From Chryseobacterium tructae (GTDB lineage: Bacteria; Bacteroidota; Bacteroidia; Flavobacteriales; Weeksellaceae): DNA of 64,000 nt. The notes beneath the pieces are model-generated. The model saw nothing but the letters and a program-made list of their open reading frames with translations, made no database searches and was not told where the DNA came from. Positions 44,149 to 53,829 of this stretch are shown here, one piece after another. The stretch lies in NCBI RefSeq assembly GCF_030409875.1, contig NZ_JAUFQR010000002.1, positions 86,823 through 150,822 on the forward strand, in the 5' to 3' direction. The translations under genes were made by a program, and so were the position numbers. Position 1 is the stretch's first letter. Each line of letters begins with the position of its first letter.

Positions 44149-45048
44149 CTATTCTGTCATGATATTTGCATTTTCCATTTTGAGTTTCTTCAGGAAATCC
44201 TTTTTGATTGCAGCGCTATGCTTAAGGCTCGCAAGTCCTATGCTTTTTCTATGGCGGTCTATTGCTGCTGTATCTATTTGTTCCATAAAGCTTCTTCCCA
44301 TTCCATATTGAGTGGTTTTTCCTGGTGAAAACTTATGTGAATCAACCATCATAGAATAATCGAGTGGAGGACAATCTCCAGATTTTATATATTCAAGAAT
44401 CTTTGTTTCCAGATAAGGATAAAGGGTATTGGAGCTTCCCATGTGGCTCACAAGGGTTAGCATAGGAGCGTCTCCTATTTTATCTTTGGAAGGAAATCCT
44501 ATATTTTCAAAAGTCCATTTGAAAAGGCGAGCATTCTTTTCTATATTTTTTCTTACCAATACAGTATCATTAGGTCTTCCCAGCTGATCTCTTGTGAAGG
44601 CGATCTTAAAAGAATCAACCATTTGTTGGTTAAGGTCTTTTTTCCAGTCTGCTATTTTTTGTTGTACTTCTGTGTTATCTATCCCATATTTTTTGAAAAG
44701 AGGCAGATATTTTTTATAACTGTCATTATAAGGAGCTACTAAGGAAATAAGCTGGTATAAACTTTCTTTGCCTCCAAAATCTTCATGATACTGATCAGAT
44801 AGTGTAATATAAGTAGAGAACTCTTCAATCATTTCCTGATTTTTAGGGTCGTATTCATTAAAAAGTTTTCTATATTCTTGAATGGCTAACTTAGGGTTAT
44901 TAGCGAGTCTGTAGGTACTGTCAATTTCATTGACCTTTTTATAATAAGTAATGTAATTTTTTTTGCAAGAAGATAAAATGAAAATACTTATGATTAATAT
45001 CAAATTAATTCGTAGATATTTTGAGGTATCTCTAGATAAGTGTTTCAT
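44149..45048 (-). CDS. Putative lipoprotein, DUF6624-like C-terminal region
   Basis: 299 residues. A hydrophobic signal (LRINLILIISIFILSSCKK, Cys near residue 28) indicates a lipoprotein. The helical middle contains repeat-like segments (NPKLAIQEYRKLFNEYDPKN). The C-terminal half (FTRDQLGR, GFPSKDKIGDAPMLTLVSHM, DSHKFSPGKTTQYGMG) resembles DUF6624 proteins, where the D(S)H/Q(Y)G pattern is conserved; function unknown. It lies 180 bp upstream of the VKOR gene on the same strand and may accompany the export cluster, perhaps as immunity or accessory protein, but this is only a guess. Confidence 0.68.
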   Translation of the reverse strand: MKHLSRDTSKYLRINLILIISIFILSSCKKNYITYYKKVNEIDSTYRLANNPKLAIQEYRKLFNEYDPKNQEMIEEFSTYITLSDQYHEDFGGKESLYQLISLVAPYNDSYKKYLPLFKKYGIDNTEVQQKIADWKKDLNQQMVDSFKIAFTRDQLGRPNDTVLVRKNIEKNARLFKWTFENIGFPSKDKIGDAPMLTLVSHMGSSNTLYPYLETKILEYIKSGDCPPLDYSMMVDSHKFSPGKTTQYGMGRSFMEQIDTAAIDRHRKSIGLASLKHSAAIKKDFLKKLKMENANIMTE

Positions 45049-45618
45049 ATTTTATCATTTTTCAAATGTTGTATTGCAATGTATGAAAAAAAGTGAATTG
45101 TTGATCTGTTTTTTGATTGGCTCAATGCTTTTTTTGAAATCGACTGATTTTTAATAGCCTATGAGCGTTTGCCTAAGTAATAAGGATGGATGAAGGGACT
45201 ATTGGAGTTTGTTGAGATAGTATATAATCATCTTGTTGTAATTGGGTAAGATGATGAAAGGAGGAAATAAAGCTGAAGAGAAGTTTGTAGTCTCAATCAT
45301 CAGAGGAGAAAATTTTTTACTTTTATAGAGACAAAGATTAGAGATATTCTTAATTATAATGAAAATAACTCTAATTTTTTCATTCTAAAAAAACAGAGAT
45401 AAGTGGAATGTTTTATTTTTAAATAATTTTTTCATTTTGTATGTTTTTCGTAGTTTAAGTATAATTTAGGTATTATTTTATTAAGTGAAGGGTTGTTTGA
45501 TGGTAATTGGTGTTAATTGACCTCAAACTCAAAAAAACTTAAAAAATCATAAAGTTTTCATAAAGTTTCAAAAAAGAAATAAAATGTTTTTGTATTTATA
45601 AAATATGTCGTACTTTTA
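45049..45618. other. 570-bp intergenic region
   Basis: AT-rich. Contains a 23-codon ATG reading frame at 45083 (MKKSELLICFLIGSMLFLKS) that looks like an isolated signal peptide, and repeated TAAAGTTT words near 45550. Its right end holds the promoter of the sRNA candidate: TTG at 45590-45592, 18 bp spacer and -7-like TACTTTTA at 45611-45618. Otherwise nothing identifiable. Confidence 0.45.
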
Positions 45619-45621
45619 CAT

Positions 45622-45713
45622 CGCCTTGAATGAGGGAACAAGTCAAGGTAATAAATTTTTTTTCATCATTTGTGTTTTTAGAATCGTATCGCCTGATACG
45701 ATTCTTTTTTTTT
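45622..45713 (+). ncRNA. Small RNA candidate on the plus strand
   Basis: No plus-strand gene precedes the strong terminator GAATCGTATC-gcct-GATACGATTC plus T9 (45681-45713), so it should end a short transcript. About 60 bp upstream are TTG and TACTTTTA at 18-bp spacing, a one-mismatch promoter. The putative 90-nt RNA has an internal CCTTGA/TCAAGG hairpin (45624-45648). Neighbouring genes are both on the minus strand. Confidence 0.55.
45680..45713 (+). terminator. Strong plus-strand terminator
   Basis: 11-bp stem AGAATCGTATC / GATACGATTCT, GCCT loop, T9 on the plus strand; on the minus strand no T-run follows. Confidence 0.85.
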
Positions 45714-45718
45714 ATGTT

Positions 45719-46780
45719 CTATTTTTCGTAGTTTAAAAGGAGATCAATATAGTAAGAGTAGGTTACAGAACCCTCTTGTTGATTGCTTTTCAAGAATAGA
45801 TTATTGGTAAATCCAAAAAAGTCATCCAGCCAGCCCTGGTGTCTGAGTATAAAGCTTTTCTCGTAAGCACGGTCTCTTTTCATGCCTGGAGAATAATTTC
45901 GAATAACAGACTTTACAAACTCAGGATCTTCTTCAACAATGAATCGTAAGAGACTTTTCAAAGTAAAATATTCAGTACTGTACTTTAAATCTGTATTGTT
46001 AGAATGAACCCCTATCAGATATCCGATAAAATTAGCCTCCTGTTCCCTGGCAAAACCTAATTGATGGGAACTTTCGTGAGCGGTGGTAAAAGGAATGAAA
46101 GTGTGAGGTAATTCGGAATTATATTGCGCTTCTGCTGTAAAAGGATTGTAGTAGCCCAAGATGCCTGTAAAGTTCATGACATTTTTAAATAAACTCGGTT
46201 TTATAGCAAGGATCTGAGTTGCTCTTTTATTGGAAATATACTGTGGAAGTCTGGTTTGCTGGAAAAGGATTTCTTGTTGCACAGCCTTTAGACTGGTAAC
46301 AACGAAGATACCATTGTGGTCCTCATGGACTGATGAACGTGTCAGTTTACATTTTTCAAGATATTGTAAGGCTAGTTTTTTCGCTTTATTTATATCAGGA
46401 GCATCCTGTCTGGAAAGTTTTTTAATGATCGGAGTCTGAAAATACAACATTCCCCAGAATATCTGGTAAGTAAAGTAAAAGATATTGACAATGATAAGGA
46501 TTCTCAGAAAGGAAGTACTTCTTTTTGTTTTCTTATATAAGGCAATAAGGCTGTATAAAAGGACAATTCCCAGCACGATATAGATGACATCTCCCATCGA
46601 AAAAGGAAGCCAGCTGAATGTCATCTGATGTACTTTTTTTTGGAGTTCGAAAAATTGATCAAAGAAAGAGATCATTAGTGAAAATTTCGAAAAACTATAA
46701 AACAAAAGAAATTGGGCAAGTAAAACACCTGCCCAAAATCTCTTCTTCTTATATATATGTAATGTATTGTTAGTGTGCAC
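45719..46780 (-). CDS. DUF3810 putative membrane metalloprotease
   Basis: 353 residues. Three hydrophobic segments are in the first 115 residues; the rest is soluble. The zinc motif is clear: [25 protein letters not shown] has HExxH plus a downstream Glu, typical of gluzincin-type peptidases and of DUF3810. Start at 46780 overlaps the end of the MFS transporter gene by 11 bp, so both are translated from one mRNA. Substrate unknown. Family call is strong; peptidase activity is inferred from the motif. Confidence 0.85.
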   Translation of the reverse strand: MHTNNTLHIYKKKRFWAGVLLAQFLLFYSFSKFSLMISFFDQFFELQKKVHQMTFSWLPFSMGDVIYIVLGIVLLYSLIALYKKTKRSTSFLRILIIVNIFYFTYQIFWGMLYFQTPIIKKLSRQDAPDINKAKKLALQYLEKCKLTRSSVHEDHNGIFVVTSLKAVQQEILFQQTRLPQYISNKRATQILAIKPSLFKNVMNFTGILGYYNPFTAEAQYNSELPHTFIPFTTAHESSHQLGFAREQEANFIGYLIGVHSNNTDLKYSTEYFTLKSLLRFIVEEDPEFVKSVIRNYSPGMKRDRAYEKSFILRHQGWLDDFFGFTNNLFLKSNQQEGSVTYSYYIDLLLNYEK

Positions 46781-48539
46781 CTTCAGATTCTAAAACGTCA
46801 ACGTTAATACCCTGTCTAAATAGAGATTTTTTAGCCAAATAGGCAAATAAAGTAATGTACACAAAGCACAGTACAGGAATGATGTAAGAACTGTGAATTC
46901 CGATAATATCAGAAAGCTTACCCTGAAGCGGTGGAATAATTCCTCCTCCAAGAATCATCATCACAAGGAATGCAGATCCCTGAGCGGTATATTTTCCTAG
47001 ACCTGTAATAGCTAATGTAAAAATAGATGGCCACATGATACTACAAGCAAGACCTCCGGAAAGGAATGCATAGATAGCCACATTTCCTGTTGTTAATAGT
47101 CCTGTAATCATTGCTGCGGTACCAAATAATCCGAAAATAATTAGGGTTACGGCAGGTTTGTTTTTGCTAATCAAGAATAGGATAACCTGAATCGCTACAC
47201 AAACGGCATAGAAATAAAGGTGAGACATATCTTTTTGAGCGATTGTATTGATCCCGATAATCACAGAAAAAGCAATGAACGGAACAATGATGGTTGCGAT
47301 GGTTTGTTGTTGTTTATTCAGATTGAAAACAGCAATAGCACCTGTCCATCTACCAATCATTAAACTTCCCCAATACATGGAAATATAAGGGGCAAGATCA
47401 GAAGATTGATGTCCTCCGAATTCCGGCATACTCAAAAGTTCTCCAAGGTTACTTCCTATGGCAACTTCTACCCCTACATAGGCGAGGATAGCAATCATTC
47501 CCAGTACAAGCTGCGGATACTTCATAGCCCCCCAACCTTCTGCGTTTTTCTTAGCACTTGAATTGGCAAATACAAGAGAGATAATTACAGCTAATAATGC
47601 ACCTCCTAAGTACATCATTCTTTTTTTCTCTAAAGGATGTTTTACTGTTTCCAGCTCTACTTTCTTATCTGCAATATGCTGTTTTAATTCTGTGATTTTG
47701 ACAGCATCAGTTTCTTTTTCAAGAGTTTTGTCTAATACCGTAATTTCATTACCTAATGTTTCAATGTTCTTAGCTTCTTCAGAATTGTAGCTGCTGAATA
47801 CCGGAATAAAGAAAAGTATGACAAGAGCAGTCATTGCGATCAATGTTTTTCTTGCTTTTCCTGCTTTTTCCATTGGTTCAGTAGAAATTCCGTCAGGAAG
47901 TTTCTTTGAAAAGTAAAAAATTCCTGCAGCAATTAGAAAAAGAGCTCCTACTGCTGTGTAAAGAAGGATTACTTTATCCAGTGCAAGATGTTTGATCTGA
48001 TCATCATCTACTGTAGCTGTAGTTCCGAAAAGCGCTAAACCAACAATAATTGGCCCGATAGACGTCCCAAAAGAGTTGATACCACCCGCAAGGTTTTGCC
48101 TGCTGGCTCCGGTTTTAGGATCTCCCAATAATACGGCAAAAGGATTCGCAGCAGTCTGCTGAATTGAAAAACCTAATGCAACTACAAAGAGTCCGATGAG
48201 CATACCATAATACACATTACTTTTAACGGCAATAATCATGATTGCAGCACCAAGGGCGGAGAGCAATAGCCCATAAACAATACTCTTTTTATACCCCCAT
48301 TTTCCAATAATGTCAATTCCTTTTATAGTACTGAATATAAAAAGCAATAATGCTCCCAGAAAATAAGCAGTATAAAAAGCAAAATCTATTAACTGGGACT
48401 GAAATTGGTCGAGAGAAAAATAGTTTTTACAAAAAGGGATAAAAATACTATTGCCGGCAGCAATAAAACCCCAGAAAAAAAATACAAGTACAAGTGTGTA
48501 CAGCGCCGGGTAATTAGTCGGCTGGTTGGTTTTTGACAT
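46770..48539 (-). CDS. Sugar MFS transporter (FucP-like), with coiled-coil insert
   Basis: 589 residues and about twelve membrane segments. N-terminal features [20 protein letters not shown] and [21 protein letters not shown] are typical of the fucose/glucose-galactose:H+ symporter branch; so are the [20 protein letters not shown] and [20 protein letters not shown] stretches. The central cytoplasmic loop is enlarged by a charged coiled-coil ([20 protein letters not shown] to [19 protein letters not shown]), about 60 residues, between the two six-helix halves. Imports a sugar with protons. The gene shares an 11-bp overlap with the DUF3810 gene downstream. Confidence 0.9.
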   Translation of the reverse strand: MSKTNQPTNYPALYTLVLVFFFWGFIAAGNSIFIPFCKNYFSLDQFQSQLIDFAFYTAYFLGALLLFIFSTIKGIDIIGKWGYKKSIVYGLLLSALGAAIMIIAVKSNVYYGMLIGLFVVALGFSIQQTAANPFAVLLGDPKTGASRQNLAGGINSFGTSIGPIIVGLALFGTTATVDDDQIKHLALDKVILLYTAVGALFLIAAGIFYFSKKLPDGISTEPMEKAGKARKTLIAMTALVILFFIPVFSSYNSEEAKNIETLGNEITVLDKTLEKETDAVKITELKQHIADKKVELETVKHPLEKKRMMYLGGALLAVIISLVFANSSAKKNAEGWGAMKYPQLVLGMIAILAYVGVEVAIGSNLGELLSMPEFGGHQSSDLAPYISMYWGSLMIGRWTGAIAVFNLNKQQQTIATIIVPFIAFSVIIGINTIAQKDMSHLYFYAVCVAIQVILFLISKNKPAVTLIIFGLFGTAAMITGLLTTGNVAIYAFLSGGLACSIMWPSIFTLAITGLGKYTAQGSAFLVMMILGGGIIPPLQGKLSDIIGIHSSYIIPVLCFVYITLFAYLAKKSLFRQGINVDVLESEGAH

Positions 48540-48579
48540 ATTTTATTGAAAATTTCGCAAACAAATATAACTATTTCTT

Positions 48580-49308
48580 TTAAATGGAATGCTCCATTAA
48601 AGTTTTTTTAATTACTTGAAAAGCCTCTGCTTTTAAGTCTTTTGGAGAATCAGTAGGCTCTATAATTCCATTGAAATAAACTTTTACTTTTCCAGGGTAG
48701 CCTTTGGAGCTGTCAAAAGGAAACATTTCCTTAAGTCCAATAAAGGTATAGGCTGCAATAGGAGAGTTGTGTTTTGAAGATAATATAAATGCTCCGTCTT
48801 TAAAGTCATCCAGGATGATGGAAGTATCATCGGGCACTCCACCTTCAGGGAAAATAGCAATGCTGTTGCCTTCCTCCATTTTCTCAGCACATCTGCGGTA
48901 TACATCAGCACGGCTTCTTGCACTTGCTCTGTCTACCATGACGCAGATCCTTTTATAAATGGTTCCAAAAATAGGAATATTAACCAGCTCTTTTTTTCCT
49001 ACAAAACAAATAGGATGTTGTGGAAAAAGAATACAGGTCAGCATGATGTCCATGATCGAAGTATGATTCGAAATGAAAACGTATTCTTTATTTTTATCTT
49101 TCTCTTGTTCAGAAAGATTGATGAGATCATACCTGAATCCCATTCCATAAAACATCCCGAAACACCATAGTCGGATGAACTTATATGCGTATTTATAATG
49201 CTTTTTATTAAAGGATAAAATATAAACGGGAATCCCAAGAGTGATTGTTAAAACAAAAGCTAATAACAATAGCCAAAATCTCCAGAGATAATTTAAAATT
49301 TTTGTCAC
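48580..49308 (-). CDS. 1-acyl-glycerol-3-phosphate acyltransferase (PlsC-type)
   Basis: 242 residues. An N-terminal membrane segment is followed by motif I ISNHTSIMDIML (H82xxxxD87), the catalytic pair of the acyltransferase family; the substrate-binding motif is FPEGGVPDDT, with GG replacing the more usual GT of EGTR. It acylates lysophosphatidic acid or a related lipid at the membrane. The gene starts 3 bp after the GtrA gene on the same strand, so the two are co-transcribed. Confidence 0.9.
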   Translation of the reverse strand: MTKILNYLWRFWLLLLAFVLTITLGIPVYILSFNKKHYKYAYKFIRLWCFGMFYGMGFRYDLINLSEQEKDKNKEYVFISNHTSIMDIMLTCILFPQHPICFVGKKELVNIPIFGTIYKRICVMVDRASARSRADVYRRCAEKMEEGNSIAIFPEGGVPDDTSIILDDFKDGAFILSSKHNSPIAAYTFIGLKEMFPFDSSKGYPGKVKVYFNGIIEPTDSPKDLKAEAFQVIKKTLMEHSI

Positions 49309-49311
49309 AAT

Positions 49312-49770
49312 CTAACCGTTAAAAATTACTTTCTTCTTTACCGAATAATTAAGAATGGAAACCAACAGGATTGCTGCAATCTTACTGATTATTTCCGGAC
49401 TCAAGGTATAAAAAATTAAATTGATATTATCTTTAAATATAAAGCTGTAAAATATCTGGAAGAAACCAAGACTGAATAAAGTGGAAATAAAAGAGACCAC
49501 CATGAAATAAGCAAACTCCCTTTTCTTGGAATGTTTTCCTCTTTCAAAAACAAACCAGATACTCAGAAAGTAATTGGTGATGATCCCGCAGCTGGTAGAA
49601 AAGATATTGCTTAAAGGGTAATGGATACCATAAAAATTGGTTTCTTTTATAAAGATATGAGGAAGGTAAGTACTGAATATTTTAAAGCTGCCGATCTCAA
49701 CAATGGCGCTTAGTCCTCCTGCAATGATGAAGAACAAAACTTGTTTTTGGCGTATGAGTATTTCTTTCAT
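49312..49770 (-). CDS. GtrA family membrane protein
   Basis: 152 residues with four hydrophobic segments. Signature: QVLFFIIAGGLSAIVEIGSF at the N-terminus, then SNIFSTSCGIITNYFLSIWF and FERGKHSKKREFAYFMVVSF, the GtrA/DPMS pattern. GtrA proteins help transfer lipid-linked sugars across the inner membrane for cell-surface polysaccharide modification. First gene of a two-gene unit with the acyltransferase. Confidence 0.9.
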   Translation of the reverse strand: MKEILIRQKQVLFFIIAGGLSAIVEIGSFKIFSTYLPHIFIKETNFYGIHYPLSNIFSTSCGIITNYFLSIWFVFERGKHSKKREFAYFMVVSFISTLFSLGFFQIFYSFIFKDNINLIFYTLSPEIISKIAAILLVSILNYSVKKKVIFNG

Positions 49771-50133
49771 TTAATTAATATAAAAACTGAAAATATATCT
49801 CATATTGTATTGGAAACTAGAATGTTTTATAAGCAAAACAAGGAGTGTTCCATGTAAGCCTTTGTATTCATAATGGTTTTCAGACATTCAAAATGAAGAG
49901 CCCTTACAATATGGATATGCAAATTTATAACTATATGTTAAACACTGAAAAAAGTTGTTAAAATATTTTTTTAAATTAAAATTATTTCTAATTTTAATAA
50001 GCGGAATGATGTTACTATAACCTGATAATAAATTCATTTTCAATCCCTTGTGGTAATGGGTTTTCTATCTTGTAATGCCTATTTGAAAGCATATTACTCT
50101 AAATTTTTATGACCAATTGTTAATAATATTTGT
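49771..50133. other. 363-bp divergent intergenic region
   Basis: AT-rich region between GtrA (-) and a small ORF (+). No strict TAnnTTTG box, terminator or structured element was found. Confidence 0.45.
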
Positions 50134-50397
50134 ATGAAAAGTCAAAACAAATACAGAAAATTCCAGCTTCAACAAAAAAATATTGAAGCACTGGAAAAAG
50201 AAAACTCCCGCTTCAAACGAGTGTATTCTGAATACGAAAATATGTCCAATGAACTTTGGAATCTTGAAAACTCCGGCGGTGAACCTGTTCCGGACGATTT
50301 TATCAATGCTATGGTGCTGCAGACATCTTATCTTGAAGATGAAATTGAAGATTGGCTTTTACAATTCAACGAAACAAAAACCAAGATTAAACATTAA
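50134..50397 (+). CDS. Small acidic helical protein, unknown function
   Basis: 87 residues, predicted almost wholly alpha-helical and acidic at the C-terminal side (LEDEIEDWLLQFNETKTKIK); the N-terminus is basic with a coiled-coil pattern (QQKNIEALEKENSRFKRVYS). Proteins of this size and charge are common and conserved in flavobacteria. No domain recognised. It precedes the sugar kinase gene by 84 bp on the same strand. Confidence 0.7.
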   Translation: MKSQNKYRKFQLQQKNIEALEKENSRFKRVYSEYENMSNELWNLENSGGEPVPDDFINAMVLQTSYLEDEIEDWLLQFNETKTKIKH

Positions 50398-50481
50398 TGA
50401 TTTTAGACAGCTTCCAGGTTGTTTTAAATGCTAATTGAAGATAAATTCATAATTTAGCATCTTTAAATTAAATTCTAAAAT

Positions 50482-51333
50482 ATGGTTGCTATTGTAGATA
50501 GTGGTTCTACTAAATCGGATTGGGTAATCCTTGATGACTTCAAAAAGGTTTTTCTGAAAACTGAAACCATCGGCTTTAATCCGAATTTTATCAACAGAGA
50601 GCTTATCGCTCCTGAAATACAAAAGAACAGCAACCTGATATTGGTAAAGAATTCAATTACTAAAGTCTTTTTTTATGGCTCAGGGTGTGGAGTGGAAAAA
50701 AACCGCGAAACCATAGAAGCTGAGCTTAAGAAAGTATTTGGAAAAGCTGAAATCATTGTAAAAGAAGATCTAATGGCTGCCGCTTATGCCGCTTATAAAG
50801 GGAAACCTGCAATCGTGTGCATTTTAGGGACAGGATCAAACTCTTGTTATTTTGATGGTAAAGATTTAAAAATAGAATTACCATCCCTTGGATTCCTGAT
50901 CGGAGATGAGGGAAGTGGAAGTGCGATCGGAAAACAGCTGGTACGCAGGTATTTCATGAAAAAACTTCCTGCAGATCTTCGAAGTGAATTTGAGGCAGAT
51001 TATAAACTTACCATAGAAGATGCATTGAAAAATATGTATCATGCACCAAGACCAAATGCTTATTTGGCTGATTTCAATAAATTTGTTGTAGAAAGAAAGG
51101 ATCACCCTTACTTTATGAACATGGTTTTCGAGGAAATGAAAAGTTTTTTCGAATACCAGGTTATGCCTTATGAGGAAGCACATGATGCAGAAATCAATTT
51201 TATTGGCTCTATTGCTTATTATTATGAAAATATTTTACGCTCTGTAGCGGAAGAACTAAATTTAAATGTGGGACATGTTGTTCAGAAACCAATTGAAAGC
51301 TTAGTAGATTACCACATTAAATATATACTCTAA
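50482..51333 (+). CDS. BadF/BadG/BcrA/BcrD-type ATPase, probable N-acetylglucosamine kinase
   Basis: 283 residues of the ASKHA fold. Phosphate-1 motif VDSGSTKSDWVILDD at the N-terminus; the KEDLMAAAYAAYKGKPAIVC region with the LGTGSNSCYFDG phosphate-2 loop; FLIGDEGSGSAIGKQL is the adenosine motif. In Bacteroidota this family mainly phosphorylates N-acetylglucosamine or muramic-acid-type sugars in cell-wall recycling. The gene lies 15 bp before the malic enzyme gene and is probably co-transcribed. Confidence 0.88.
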   Translation: MVAIVDSGSTKSDWVILDDFKKVFLKTETIGFNPNFINRELIAPEIQKNSNLILVKNSITKVFFYGSGCGVEKNRETIEAELKKVFGKAEIIVKEDLMAAAYAAYKGKPAIVCILGTGSNSCYFDGKDLKIELPSLGFLIGDEGSGSAIGKQLVRRYFMKKLPADLRSEFEADYKLTIEDALKNMYHAPRPNAYLADFNKFVVERKDHPYFMNMVFEEMKSFFEYQVMPYEEAHDAEINFIGSIAYYYENILRSVAEELNLNVGHVVQKPIESLVDYHIKYIL

Positions 51334-51348
51334 CAAAAAATAAAACTT

Positions 51349-53634
51349 ATGTCAAATAACAACAATCGCGACGAAAAGAATTTTAGTCAGGCCGCGTTAG
51401 ATTATCATAAAGCAGAACCCAAAGGGAAAATCGAAGTTATACCATCCAAGCCACACTCATCTCAAAGAGATTTATCACTGGCTTATTCTCCAGGAGTAGC
51501 GGTTCCTTGTATGGAAATCCACGATAAACCTGAGACCGTATACGATTATACAGGAAAAGGAAACCTGGTTGCTGTAATTTCTAACGGTACTGCGGTACTT
51601 GGACTAGGAGATATCGGTGCTGAAGCATCCAAGCCGGTAATGGAAGGGAAAGGACTGTTGTTCAAAATTTTCGCCGATATCAACGTTTTTGATATTGAGA
51701 TCGATGAAAAAGATCCTGATAAATTTATTGAGATTGTAAAAGGAATTGCTCCTACATTCGGAGGAATCAACCTGGAAGATATTAAAGCTCCTGAGGCATT
51801 CTATATTGAACAAAGATTAAAAGAGGAATTGAATATTCCTTTGATGCACGATGATCAGCACGGAACAGCAATTATTTCTGCTGCTGCATTGATCAACTCA
51901 TTACAGATCGCCAATAAGGATATTGATAAAGTGAAAATGGTAGTGAATGGTGCCGGAGCGGCGGCCATTGCTTGTACCAAACTTTATATCTCATTAGGAT
52001 TGAAAAAAGAAAACGTCCTGATGTGTGACAGTAAAGGAGTAATCAATCATAAAAGAGAGAACCTTACTCCTGAAAAATTAGACTTCATCGCTCAAACAGA
52101 TATTGAAACATTAGAAGATGCTGTAAAAGGATCTGATGTTTTCGTAGGATTATCCAAAGGAAATGTGATGACTCCTGAGATGTTGCTAAGCATGGGTGAG
52201 AACCCTATTGTGTTCGCTTTGGCAAACCCGGATCCTGAAATTGCTTATGATCTTGCTCTTTCAACCCGTAAAGATGTAATCATGGCAACAGGAAGAAGTG
52301 ATTATCCTAACCAGGTAAACAATGTATTAGGATTCCCTTATATCTTCCGTGGTGCATTAGATGTTCAGGCTACAGCAATTAATGAAGAAATGAAGCTGGC
52401 TGCTGTACATGCTATTGCTGATCTTGCAAAAGAACCGGTACCAGAAGCTGTAATTCTTGCTTACAACGTTCAGAGCTTACAGTTCGGAAGAGACTACTTT
52501 ATTCCAAAACCATTTGACAACAGATTGATTACAAAAGTGTCAAGTGCAGTTGCCAAAGCAGCTATTGAAAGCGGTGTTGCAAGAAAAGCAATTACTGATT
52601 TTGAAGAGTATGAGAACCAGCTTTTGGATAGAATGGGTAGAGACGAGAGATTGGTGAGAATGATGCAGAGCCGTGCAAAATCTAACCCGAAAAGAATTAC
52701 CCTTGGCAATGCTGAAGAGTACAATGTATTGAAAGCAGCTCAGATTCTTTATGAAGAAGGAATTGCTTATCCAAGCCTTTTAGGAGATAAAAAATACATC
52801 AAGCAGCAGATGGAACGTTACGGAATTAACCTTGATGTTCCTATCATTGATCCAAGTGATGACGATCAAAAAGAAAACAGAAAGAAATATAGAGAAACAC
52901 TTTGGAAACTTCGTCAGAGAAAAGGAATGAACGAGTACAAAGCTAAGAGATATGTTCGCCAGAGAGATTATTTTGGGCCACTTATGCTGAAGCATGGTGA
53001 TACTGATGGGCTTATCGTTGGGTTTTCTAAAAATTATGCTTCCGTATTGCGTCCTGTTTTAGAAGTTATTGAAAAAGATAAAGGCGTAGATAAAGTAGCA
53101 GCAATGATGATGATTCTGTCTGAAAAGAAACCTATTTTCTTCGCAGATACCTCTATCAACCAGAATCCTACGGCTGAAGATCTAGTGAATATTGCTAAAA
53201 TGGCAGAATTTACAGTGAAATCTTTTGCTATTGAACCAAGAATTGCAATGCTTGGATTTGAAAATTTTGCTGCCATCTCTGAAACTTCCAAAAAAGTAGC
53301 TAAGGCAGTAACTATTCTTCATGAGAAATATCCTAAAATGATCGTGGATGGAGAAATCCAACCGGATTTTGCAATGAATGCAGATCATTTAAGTGATTAT
53401 CCTTTCTCAAAACTGGGAACCACTCCAGCAAATACATTCATCTTCCCGAATCTTGAAAGCGCAAACCTTTCTTACAAGATTTTAAGAGGAATGAAAGTAG
53501 CACAGGTTATCGGGCCAATCTTGATGGGATTAAAGCAGCCGGTGCACGTTCTTCAGATGCGTTCAAGCGTAGACGAGATCGTAAATCTTGCAACAATTGC
53601 TGTTCTTGATGCACAGAGAAGAGAGAAAAAATAA
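51349..53634 (+). CDS. maeB: NADP-dependent malic enzyme with C-terminal phosphotransacetylase-like domain
   Basis: 761 residues. Malic enzyme domain (1 to about 430): LAYSPGVAVPCMEI, HDDQHGTAIISAAAL, NAD(P)-binding MVVNGAGAAAIACTK and VFALANPDPEIAYD. The C-terminal half (about 440-761) is a phosphate acetyltransferase-like domain (GPILMGLKQPVHVLQMRSSV), known from large MaeB enzymes, where it binds acetyl-CoA for regulation. It decarboxylates malate to pyruvate and yields NADPH. Complete and of normal length, and followed by a clear terminator. Confidence 0.95.
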   Translation: MSNNNNRDEKNFSQAALDYHKAEPKGKIEVIPSKPHSSQRDLSLAYSPGVAVPCMEIHDKPETVYDYTGKGNLVAVISNGTAVLGLGDIGAEASKPVMEGKGLLFKIFADINVFDIEIDEKDPDKFIEIVKGIAPTFGGINLEDIKAPEAFYIEQRLKEELNIPLMHDDQHGTAIISAAALINSLQIANKDIDKVKMVVNGAGAAAIACTKLYISLGLKKENVLMCDSKGVINHKRENLTPEKLDFIAQTDIETLEDAVKGSDVFVGLSKGNVMTPEMLLSMGENPIVFALANPDPEIAYDLALSTRKDVIMATGRSDYPNQVNNVLGFPYIFRGALDVQATAINEEMKLAAVHAIADLAKEPVPEAVILAYNVQSLQFGRDYFIPKPFDNRLITKVSSAVAKAAIESGVARKAITDFEEYENQLLDRMGRDERLVRMMQSRAKSNPKRITLGNAEEYNVLKAAQILYEEGIAYPSLLGDKKYIKQQMERYGINLDVPIIDPSDDDQKENRKKYRETLWKLRQRKGMNEYKAKRYVRQRDYFGPLMLKHGDTDGLIVGFSKNYASVLRPVLEVIEKDKGVDKVAAMMMILSEKKPIFFADTSINQNPTAEDLVNIAKMAEFTVKSFAIEPRIAMLGFENFAAISETSKKVAKAVTILHEKYPKMIVDGEIQPDFAMNADHLSDYPFSKLGTTPANTFIFPNLESANLSYKILRGMKVAQVIGPILMGLKQPVHVLQMRSSVDEIVNLATIAVLDAQRREKK

Positions 53635-53654
53635 TTTGATTGACTTTATTATAT

Positions 53655-53680
53655 AAAAGCACCTTTTAAGGTGCTTTTTT
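53655..53680 (+). terminator. Terminator after maeB
   Basis: AAAAGCACCTT / AAGGTGCTTTT stem with a 2-nt centre and a T6 run, 20 bp after the stop. Confidence 0.9.
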
Positions 53681-53765
53681 GTTTATATATGTAGGGATAT
53701 TATTTTTAAAACAATTAGCTCTCTTAATGAGGTTTTTATTATTTTAGCATCAACGTGTAGTGATA

Positions 53766-53773
53766 TACTTTTG
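53766..53773 (+). promoter_or_regulatory. -7 box of the GLPGLI gene
   Basis: TACTTTTG, full match to TAnnTTTG, 56 bp before the ATG. Confidence 0.5.
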
Positions 53774-53829
53774 TTGTCTAAGATCATCCGCACCCAAAGG
53801 ACAGAAGAACAAAACTAATAATCTGATAT

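Noticed and set aside
45083..45154. Secreted 23-residue peptide gene
   Set aside because: Signal-peptide-like but without a mature part, promoter or conserved neighbour; unsupported.
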